From positions 94,727,318-94,791,317 of the forward strand of contig NC_135372.1 of NCBI RefSeq assembly GCF_049243985.1: a stretch of DNA of 64,000 nucleotides, in the 5' to 3' direction. The notes beneath the pieces are model-generated. The model did no database searches and was not told where the DNA came from. It saw nothing but the letters and a program-made list of their open reading frames with translations. Position numbers and translations under genes: made by a program. The DNA is from Paroedura picta. Its lineage: Eukaryota; Chordata; Lepidosauria; Squamata; Gekkonidae. Positions 58,301 through 64,000 of this stretch are shown in pieces. Within the stretch, counting starts at the first letter, position 1. Each line of letters begins with the position of its first letter.

Positions 58301-61300
58301 TGGCACTGGCTATAAAATCACCTGTATGGAGAAGAGATTTTGTATGGCATGTAAAATTCAAGAACTCTTGTCACAATGGTGGGAAACCAGGGTTGAAAAG
58401 AACTTGCTTGGTGTAAGAGAAATGAACTTAAAGGCTATTTTATCTTTTACCCAGAAGAGGACTAAACTCAGATCTAATGAAAAAACTGTAGGCAACTGGC
58501 TTATCCTTTGCATCACACACTGTGCTACTGGATCTTGTTTGAACCGGAGAATTGATCGGAGATTGAGATTTATGCCTATAAGACCTCTTGTTCCTATACT
58601 AGGAATAACATCTGAGACAGCTCTCTGAATCCAAAAAGAACATCTGTAATGTTCATAGTTTTGCCTGGCTGAGTAGGATCTCACCCAGGTTATCCCTTAA
58701 ATGGCTGCTATCTGTAAACTTTAAAAATGCCAACGTGGCTTTGGTGAAACAGCCACTCCAAGCTATAAGCCATTAATGTCAATAGGCCACCATAGCCAAA
58801 GTATTAGCCCATGAAGAAAACATCATGATATCTAAGCTTGAATCTGCTGGGAAGGCTACTGCCTGTTCCAGTCTATTCAAATAATCTTATTGTCCAGTAT
58901 TGGAGTTTGCAGAAAAACGAATGGACACTGCTGGCTGAACAGACACCAAAATTGGCTTTGGACCATTTTCTGGGCTCCTTTGATGTGTGCCATGGCTTCA
59001 CCTGACAGCTAGAGCCTCCACTAGCTTTGTCTGGCTGGCTTTCCTTGTGATTTTGATAGAACTGGTTTCACAGCCTAATCCAACATTACAGCCTCTGAAG
59101 CCATCACATGATAGTTTGCAGACAATGCAACCTTGGATAAAAAGGCACTAGTCAAACCGTTACCAGTGATAAAAATGGGAAAAGGGATTTATTTCTGTTT
59201 TTCTGAAGAGGAAGATCAGAATGAAAAGACTGAAAAAAAGTGTTCACAGTCAGAGGCTCTAAAATGAACTTTTACTTTCAGTTCCCTTCTCACTATTAAG
59301 GCATGAAACAAAACTGAGGGACTTGGAGGGCACTTGCCATAAGGCAGAGGCAGAAGTCTCCAAATACATTCCTGCCTTTAGAAATATTGGAAGTAGCCCA
59401 AGCATCAAATTATGCTCTCTGGTTCCAGAGAAGAAGTCTGTCGAGGTGGGTTTGAATAGGTGTTCTTCCCCCTACATTAAAAGGGATGCTGTATATCATT
59501 CAATTTCCATTATTATTTTCAACATGATAAAATTTGCAATAAGAGTTTTATGCATCGATTTCACATGACAAAAATTATCTTGAATGCATTTGCATAAGAG
59601 CTGAAAGTTTTCAAACCCATTAATTTCTACATGGTAAAATAAACTTTATGTTTCACCATATGAGGTGCTTCCAGAACAATGTTAAAGATGCAAAATGTAC
59701 ATTATACAGACTTTAAGGTCTGTGAACACCCTAAGATGAATTCTCAGAGGTCCTATTATGTAACTTCTAAGATAAGATGTCTGCATTTGATTAACAAAAA
59801 TATGCCAAGGCCACTTCTAAGGCCAATACGCCATTTTTCAATGCTATGCCATACTTATGTAAGAAGCACTTTATCACACCATATGTGATTGTCTTATGAA
59901 ATTCTTCAACAACACACAGTGGCTGATGAATTTTTTAGACCCTTTTAAGAGCCACATGACAGGGTCTAAAAAATTAATCAGCCATTGATGTATCAATAAT
60001 TATTAACAAAACCAGTTGAGAACAGAATTTCAGCATTCAATAGCACCAGATTCCTGGAACATCAGTTGCCGGAAACAAACATCAGCCACTATGCCATGCT
60101 GTTTTATCTGTCAATCTGTACATCACTGAGTTGGGCATACAGACCTGTTGCAATCCCTGTGATCCTGAAACTGGAACTTGCATAATGGTCTGACCTTGAC
60201 TCCCTGGTACAGCCTGTACCATGATTGGCTGACCAGTAGATGTGATCAGCTGACCTCCACTCACTTGTACCATCAATGGCTGGCCTTGCACCTAAAGAAC
60301 ATAAAGGAAAAACAACACAATGAAATAGAAATCCAATAAGTTGCCTATGTATCAGGCACTGACTACACTGACCAACATTATATAAGCAAATCAAATGTAA
60401 TAGTAATGAAAATCAAGCATCAGTCTGAACCCAGACATATTTATTGCCTCTGAGAACTTCCCACTTTGTCCTACCATCTCCCAAGAAAGCCAGATACAAG
60501 AGACTGGTCTCTACATGGATAAAATATAGAGCAAAAAAGTATGTACAACTAGAGTACTAAAATCCTGGAATGTATTCACAGTTCACATGGCATCGTAGGT
60601 CATTAAACTATGTAGAGCCTCTTAGAATAGCATCTCAGGCTATCATATCAAGGATTTTTAATTGCAATTTTCCAACATCCTTTCTTGTATCCCTTTTCAA
60701 TTGAGGAACCTGTGCAACTGAAAGCAGAAGAGGTATATAAGCTGGAATATGCATCCTATATGATCGGAGCCATGATTTCCATATCTGTTCAGAACTCAGT
60801 TTGCCACATAATGTAATAAGGCTACTGATGGTAGACAAGCCATAGCTAAATAGCTGAAGCTTCTAGACAGTTCATATAACATGGTATAGGTAATTCTAGA
60901 TACAGTATTTGCTGGCGTATCAGACTACTTTTTTACCCTGAAAAACATGCCTCCAAATGGGGGGGGGGGGGTCATCCTATATGCCGGGTGCACTTCAGTT
61001 GGGATAGACATAGCTGCCCACAGTGGCCTCCCGATGCCCACCCGGTACCCATAGTTGCCTCCCAATGCCCGCCCACCTCATTCTACATACTATCCAGTAT
61101 TGCGTGGTATCCAGCGAGGCTGCAGCTGGTCATCAGCGTGGCTGCAGTGAGCATCAGCAGCAAGACAGGGGTGCCAGCCTTTTCGGCATGACCGGCCAGT
61201 TCTGCTCGGCGGGAAGCAGCGGCGCTCCGGCCCGCCCCTTGTCTCAGGCCCGCCCAGTACCCATAGTGGCCGCCCCTTGTCTCTGGCCCGCCCGGTACCC

Positions 61301-63067
61301 ATAGTGGCCTCCCAATGCCCGCCCACCTCATTCTACATACTATCCAGTATCGCATGGTATCCAGCGCGGCCGCGGCTGGACATCAGCGTGGCTGCAGTGA
61401 GCATCAGCAGCAAGACAGGGGTGCCAGCCTTTTCGGCATGACCGGCCAGTTCTGCTCGGCGGGAAGCAGCGGTGCTCTGGACCGCCCCTTGTCTAAGCAG
61501 AGATTGCACATGCGCATTAGTGCTGGTCACAGGGAGATGCAGGGGCAGGCCGGAGGCGCTGCGGTCATGCTGCGGCCATACAATGCTGACAATGACAGGT
61601 ACTATAATGTAATGTAACAAACTCTATATTTTGAGTGGAAATGTTGGGGGGGGGGTCGTCTTATATGCCCAGTCGTCTTATACGCTGGCAAATACGGTAC
61701 TTGAAATACCGAGACCTGAGCACATGGTGTTTTTATTAGTCTTTTAGATATCAGGTGTTGCATAAACACTTCTTCCTTTTTCCCTTCCAAGTGTATTTAG
61801 GCCTCCATAATGGCTACACATTTTTTAAATAAACCTTAGATATTCAATATTTTAACAAGAGGGGTGGGAACATGCAGATATACTGCTCATGCATGCCGGT
61901 TGTGCAAAAAAAAAAAAGCTATGGCGCACTCTCCTGCCACAAGCATTGTTCACATTAACAGCGGGAATTTGATCGATGCATGGCAAGGTAGATTTGATTC
62001 AGAAAATGCATGAGAAATTCAAAGCAGGAGAACAAAATTTTAAAATGACAAAACATGAAAGACAGCTGCCAAAATCTTCCTCAACAGCTAGCTCTTCCCT
62101 TCTTACAGTACAAAAGGGGGCAGTAGACGTGTCTTCCATGGTGCTTAGAACATAAAGAGAGCTGTTGAGTAGCTCAGTGTTAAATCCAGACTAAGCCAAC
62201 ATAATATAAGCAAGATTTTTTTTAATTAACTCAATGAATATTAAATCATTGTTCTGAACTACTGACCCTTAAAAAACAAATGCCAATTTAGCAAACAATC
62301 CCTGTCCCCTGCAGCAAAATAAAACTATCATAAAGCACATGGTAATCTGAAGAGATGAAGGTTAACAATTTATAACATTCATCAATGAAAAAGCAAAACA
62401 TACCTCAAACAGCCCTGGCACGGCTTACAAAATGAGATGATGTTCACATTTCACAAGAACACAAATCAGGATTTGAAATATCCCCTTCCCAATGGATTGC
62501 AATTCTTTTGTTTTTAATCAAATTAACATTTTTCTGACTAATGTGATATAAATAACTACACCAACTAAACTGCATTAGTAAGATTTTTTTAAAGGCCTTG
62601 GCTTCTTAAAATAAAATTTGATTGTGATGAGAGAACCAAGCATGTACTACATGCTACTATTTAGAATTTCTTTAAAACAAAATAGGCTGTACTGTACTTG
62701 GTTCTTATACAAAATAAGTGTCTTCCTATTTACAACAACAGAAAATTCATAGAGCAGCATGCAGTACATGGAACACTGCATGCAGATCAACTCCAAACAT
62801 TCTGTTAATTGTACTATTACCCATCTACAGTTAGCATAAGCCATAGCAGTTACAAAGCATTAAAAATGCCACTACTCTTCTGTTCCTATTTCAAGCCCCG
62901 GTGCAAACACAGCATCAGACATGAAATGATGGGGTGATTCATGCAGTGCTCACGTATACATACAACAGATAGATAACCACTACCTGGAGGGTCTGGACTT
63001 GCTGGCCTGAGGCAGATGCCACCTGAGCCTCAGTCTGCAACTGGACAGCAGTGACACCACCCTGCTG
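43338..63067 (-). CDS. NFYA: NFYA, DNA-binding subunit of the CCAAT factor NF-Y (N-terminal exon outside the window)
   Basis: Minus-strand exons: 63067-62984 (or -62981), 60291-60145, 55928-55797, 55267-55162, 52465-52299, 51360-51187, 46175-46074, 43391-43338; splice sites and phases agree. They encode about 321 residues: a Gln-rich activation region (GGVTAVQLQTEAQVASASGQ to QQIIIQQPQTAVTAGQ), a Ser/Thr-rich region (GANTNTTSSGQGTVTVTLP), then the subunit-association helix YVNAKQYHRILKRRQARAK and the DNA-contact segment RRKYLHESRHRHAMARKRG. The end is DPTQANEEAMTQMIRVS. Human NFYA is 347 residues; the missing start (MEQYTANS...) must lie to the right of 64000. Family knowledge: NF-YA joins the NF-YB/NF-YC histone-fold dimer in the nucleus and reads CCAAT. 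Confidence 0.97.
44225..44610. repeat. GC-rich repeat island with a terminal hairpin
   Basis: GCCCATTGTAT (44242-44252) and ATACAATGGGC (44259-44269) form a perfect 11-bp stem with a 6-base loop. Then follow 330 GC-rich bases in which a unit of roughly 120 bp seems to recur (AAAGGAGCAGG at about 44460 and 44570; GAGGTCCCAGCTTCGG and GAGGTCCCGGCTTTGG). Surroundings are AT-rich. It looks like a mobile or satellite-like repeat, but I do not recognise the family. Lies in NFYA intron 9. Confidence 0.55.
45385..45780 (+). mobile_element. L2-like LINE 3' UTR fragment
   Basis: TTTAACGCACTACATAATCT then AGGACCAGTTTATCAGAACA, and near the end GTAAGCTACCCTGGTTGGTG. The arrangement resembles L2-like 3' regions in lizards. 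Recognition by memory only. Confidence 0.4.
46074..46175 (-). CDS. NFYA: NFYA exon 9 (DNA-binding segment)
   Basis: Acceptor CTGTTTGCAG, donor GTAAGC. Reads KYLHESRHRHAMARKRGEGG then RFFSPKEKDSPHMQ, invariant in vertebrates. Confidence 0.97.
46803..49589 (+). mobile_element. Non-autonomous LINE-like (L1-like) retroposon with target duplication and poly(A)
   Basis: A perfect 15-bp duplication AAGAAAGACACTTAA lies at 46788-46802 and 49590-49604, and an A-rich tail ends at 49589, the marks of LINE-type retroposition. The 2787-bp unit has a 0.7-kb GC-mixed leader, one protein frame, and a long T-rich 3' part that holds two imperfect copies of a roughly 0.3-kb unit (starting near 48211 and 48521; shared TGAAAAAGGGGAAGCAGTG). 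No reverse transcriptase was found. A second poly(A) tract lies inside at 49317-49333. Calling it L1-like rests on the true poly(A) tail and long target duplication. It lies in NFYA intron 8, antisense to the gene. Confidence 0.78.
47545..48207 (+). CDS. Retroposon protein with a 42-residue tandem repeat
   Basis: The frame from ATG 47545 gives 220 residues. The start (MSMLKRLAHLIEIQTQDYKV) is helix-prone. Residues 29-70 and 71-112 are two copies of a 42-residue unit (ISKEIQDGKEEVFNRNDGSI and IFKEIQDAKEDVFNRNNGSI); the DNA period is exactly 126 bp (47629-47754, 47755-47880). The end of the frame looks out of register: the overlapping +1 frame to 48157 reads GEKIVLILESRRCNGLKIYR then CIFCGKEYNCTFYAKGQW, with a Cys-X2-Cys pair resembling a zinc-binding knuckle. 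So the protein may carry a frameshift near 47.9-48.0 kb. Position and coil-like start suggest an ORF1-type protein; no match was recognised. Confidence 0.5.
   Translation: MSMLKRLAHLIEIQTQDYKVFLDGLIKNISKEIQDGKEEVFNRNDGSITVTDDSFKQGGKPTAEEKSEIHIFKEIQDAKEDVFNRNNGSITVADDSSKQGGKPTVEEKSEILETENGMPEFCSPDKDTLFKKTYSHLKAKVYKNQSKEIWICSESNRFKGSLWGKNCIDTGVQEVQRPQDLSMHILRERVQLHFLRQRPMGQNIILRERQDVASLEMRPP
50395..50963. mobile_element. SPIN-like hAT non-autonomous element, copy 2, interrupted
   Basis: Perfect 8-bp target duplication TTCTAAAT at 50387-50394 and 50964-50971. Ends CAGTAGTTCTCAACC and AGTTGAGAACCACTG. The right part (TTTTATGGTTGGGGGTCACC, ACAACATGAGGAACTGTATT, AAAGGGTCACAGCATTAGGA) is very close to the known SPIN end. 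Compared with copy 1, about 300 bases from roughly 50510 to 50800 are foreign and include a piece of the AAAGGTGC repeat. Confidence 0.9.
51187..51360 (-). CDS. NFYA: NFYA exon 8 (subunit-association helix)
   Basis: Acceptor CTTGTTATAG, donor GTGAGG. Reads MVPGTGSVPAIQRIPLPGAE, then EEEPLYVNAKQYHRILKRRQ and ARAKLEAEGKIPKERR. Confidence 0.97.
51540..52150. other. NFYA intron 7, unclassified purine-rich tract
   Basis: From about 51570 to 52120 the sequence is rich in purines and G+C (GGAAAGGAGCTGGGCAGGGA) compared with its flanks and may be a mobile-element remnant. No ends or family were recognised. Confidence 0.35.
52299..52465 (-). CDS. NFYA: NFYA exon 7
   Basis: Acceptor TTTGTTAAAG, donor GTACGT. 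Reads TVPVTGMITIPAASLAGAQI and VQTGANTNTTSSGQGTVTVT; part of the activation region. Confidence 0.96.
52666..52973. mobile_element. hAT non-autonomous element
   Basis: Starts CAGTGGTCCCCAACCTTTTT and ends GGTTGGGGAGCGCTA; a perfect 8-bp duplication CTCTTATG lies at 52658-52665 and 52974-52981. The last bases of the right end are diverged. The body has runs of G. It lies in NFYA intron 6, about 190 bases from exon 7. Confidence 0.93.
53160..53975 (+). mobile_element. CR1 LINE, end of ORF2 and 3' terminus
   Basis: Decayed frames give GSLLLNLFINYWESGITSKA, REMVV-like VVRCAEAAKKSKECENRTVL and IYISNCIHWGDQNLVPPFQ, which match the C-terminal part of CR1 ORF2. The 3' UTR ends GACTAGATGACCCTGGTGTA then TTACAACTCTATGATTCTAT, the CR1 terminal octamer repeat. 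Frameshifted throughout. Confidence 0.85.
54463..54684 (+). repeat. tRNA-headed SINE (GAGACCCAGG type)
   Basis: AAGCTAGTGTAGTACCTGGT head, B-box-like AGGCTCAAATCCCC, body ACCTCACAGGGATGCTGTGA and GGATAAAATGGAGAAGGAGG, end AAATACAGAAATAAA. A common lizard SINE, in NFYA intron 6. Confidence 0.8.
55162..55267 (-). CDS. NFYA: NFYA exon 6
   Basis: Acceptor TGCTTGTCAG, donor GTAGGA. Reads TQPQIAVQGQQVAQTAEGQT, then IVYQPVNADGTILQQ. Two residues shorter than human at TQ(T/P)Q. Confidence 0.96.
55797..55928 (-). CDS. NFYA: NFYA exon 5 (Gln-rich)
   Basis: Acceptor CTCCCCCACAG, donor GTAAAA. Reads IQLVQPGQIQIQGGQAVQVQ and GQQGQTQQIIIQQPQTAVTA. Confidence 0.96.
56880..57960 (-). mobile_element. DIRS-like retroelement fossil (decayed)
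   Basis: Minus-strand fragments show, in the order expected for DIRS-type retroelements, a post-RT segment (PAQIQVSMVGRLTAL), an RNase H-like segment (DTTTAKVHISEQGGTQLCLL) and a segment like the start of the tyrosine recombinase (GFSEEVTVVVLASQKQYTTR). It is old and heavily broken, with many interruptions. Outer limits are unclear; related sequence may extend from about 56.5 to 59.1 kb. No terminal repeats were recognised. It lies in NFYA intron 4. Confidence 0.6.
57961..60144. other. NFYA intron 4, unclassified
   Basis: The left part, to about 59.1 kb, may belong to the DIRS-like fossil. The rest is AT-rich with no recognised feature. Confidence 0.4.
60145..60291 (-). CDS. NFYA: NFYA exon 4
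   Basis: Acceptor TTCTTTAG, donor GTCTGT. Reads VQGQPLMVQVSGGQLITSTG, then QPIMVQAVPGSQGQTIMQVP; 49 codons in phase 0. Confidence 0.96.
60903..61697. mobile_element. Tigger-like (Tc1/mariner) non-autonomous element with internal duplication
   Basis: Inverted ends CAGTATTTGCTGGCGTATCA and, on the other strand from 61697, CCGTATTTGCCAGCGTATAA, flanked by TA on both sides (60901-60902 and 61698-61699). The TA duplication and CAGT-type end fit the Tigger/pogo group. Inside is a tandem duplication of 250 bp (from about 61045 to 61295 and 61295 to 61490). No coding frame is supported. It lies in NFYA intron 3. Confidence 0.85.
61045..61490. repeat. 250-bp tandem duplication inside the Tigger-like element
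   Basis: GCCCACCTCATTCTACATAC occurs at 61071 and again at 61321; AGCATCAGCAGCAAGACAGG and GACCGGCCAGTTCTGCTCGG recur at the same spacing. The copies differ at only a few bases over about 190. Confidence 0.93.
61700..62980. other. NFYA intron 3, nothing recognised
   Basis: AT-rich, unique-looking sequence between the Tigger-like element and exon 3. Confidence 0.5.
62981..63067 (-). CDS. NFYA: NFYA exon 3, the alternatively used Gln-rich exon
   Basis: Reads QQGGVTAVQLQTEAQVASAS then GQQVQTLQ. The acceptor side is CCCAGCAGCAGG, so three AG sites (ending at 63068, 63065 and 63062) can start the exon. The donor can be CAG|GTAGTG (end 62984) or GTA|GTGGTT (end 62981); the first has the better consensus, the second restores the Val-Val of mammals. 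Mammals skip this 28-29 codon exon to make the short NF-YA isoform; it is in phase 0, so skipping is possible here too. Confidence 0.93.
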
Positions 63068-64000
63068 CTGGGAACAGGAACAGGAAGAGCTTGAAACTTT
63101 GGAGAGCAGGAAAAGCTCAAAACAAAAAACAGCCTTACCACTGCCAAAATAATCCAGGCCCCGCTTGGCCCTTCTTGATGTGAAGACCACTAGTGAACTA
63201 TAATTACTAAAGAGAGAACAACAGATACTGCTGTTGCCTCCTTACTAAAATCTGGAAACCTAACTTTTGCAGGTTGTACTAAGATCACAAACAAACAAAC
63301 AGCCAATTAGAGGCCAATGAATTCTAAAGAACAAATCTGAATAGCCTCTAATGGGATGGTACCGAAATCAGTACAGTCTTGACAACGTGCAGAGGACTTC
63401 CCTCAGAAACAAAAAACATACCAATTTTAGAAAGCAGAGATCGGATAAGACAAGAAAGGGAAATAAAGTAAAAACAATCAGCTCATAACAATTCTCTCAA
63501 ATCTATATTATTAATATCTACATGGCTACACAGAATCTCAGAACTGATCATTCTGCTTGTATGTGAATAGGCAACACTTTTTTCCCCGAGGTCAGCATAC
63601 TTGAGAGAAGAAAATCTCTGAAATACTTCCCAAGAAGAAACACAATAGTCTATGCTCAAAGAATTGTCACTGATATCATCCTCATAAGCACCACCACTGC
63701 CTGCTCCAAAAACTGTTACAAAGAAAATAAAGGAATTTATGAAATGGTGTTAAAGTTATCTGCATAGGAAAATTAATCAATCCTTCTATTTTAGGCATTC
63801 CAGGATTTATTTTTTCAAACTATCTGACATCCTCATAAAAATAATATATTAGCTTACAGAATACTGAAGATTAAAACCAATTTAGGAAGAAGTGGGACAG
63901 ACGCCTTATAAACAGATTTTATAGTTTTGCAGTTGCATATTATGGCACATGCTCTGACCATTAAGACAGGGGATTTCTAACATATTCAGGAAAAAGTATG
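63068..64000 (-). other. NFYA: NFYA intron 2 (upstream of exon 3), nothing recognised
   Basis: No sequence like the NFYA start (MEQYTANS) was found up to the right edge, so the first coding exon lies outside the window. Confidence 0.7.

Noticed and set aside
58225-58628. Plus-strand frames in NFYA intron 4
   Set aside because: Lie in or next to the decayed retroelement and show no recognisable domain.

Overview
The window is nuclear DNA of a vertebrate, almost certainly a squamate reptile and most likely a lizard outside the iguanians (a gecko-like genome is my best guess). This rests on the repeats: BovB (RTE) LINEs, SINEs with a 5S-rRNA-like head and a BovB-like tail, several tRNA-headed SINE families, CR1 and L2-like LINEs, SPIN-like hAT elements and a DIRS-like fossil. 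No prokaryotic gene, CRISPR array, tRNA gene or rRNA gene is present; most long open frames are shadows or transposon remnants.

Three host genes can be rebuilt exon by exon, all with GT-AG introns and matching phases. (1) KCTD20, minus strand, coding exons from 14526 down to 228, seven coding exons, 383 residues; the 3' UTR runs off the left edge and a CpG-rich promoter lies near 18.7-19.7 kb. (2) ETV7 (TEL2), plus strand, eight coding exons from 24871 to 34685, 342 residues, with a CpG-rich promoter at about 24.3-25.1 kb. (3) NFYA, minus strand, eight coding exons from about 63067 down to 43338 plus a 2.9-kb 3' UTR ending near 40420; its start-codon exon lies beyond the right edge. KCTD20 and ETV7 are divergent, with about 5 kb between promoters; ETV7 and NFYA converge.

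The remaining sequence is intron and intergenic DNA packed with mobile elements, often nested. The most notable are: a 1.6-kb element at 10718-12308 with terminal inverted repeats, carrying a two-exon Myb/SANT-like gene and no transposase; two SPIN-like hAT copies (23026-23327 and 50395-50963), the second with a perfect 8-bp target duplication and a foreign insert; a 2.8-kb non-autonomous LINE-like retroposon (46803-49589) with a 15-bp target duplication, a 42-residue tandem repeat in its protein and two poly(A) tracts; a 2-kb BovB (20775-22800) with a 13-bp target duplication inside an older LINE; a Tigger-like element (60903-61697) with a 250-bp internal duplication; and a decayed DIRS-like retroelement in an NFYA intron (about 56.9-58.0 kb).

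The three genes do not form a pathway: KCTD20 is a BTB protein linked to Akt signalling, ETV7 an ETS-family repressor, and NFYA the DNA-binding subunit of the CCAAT factor NF-Y. From memory of the human map, KCTD20 and ETV7 are near neighbours on 6p21.3 while NFYA lies several megabases away, so the ETV7-NFYA junction is either ancestral or a lineage rearrangement.
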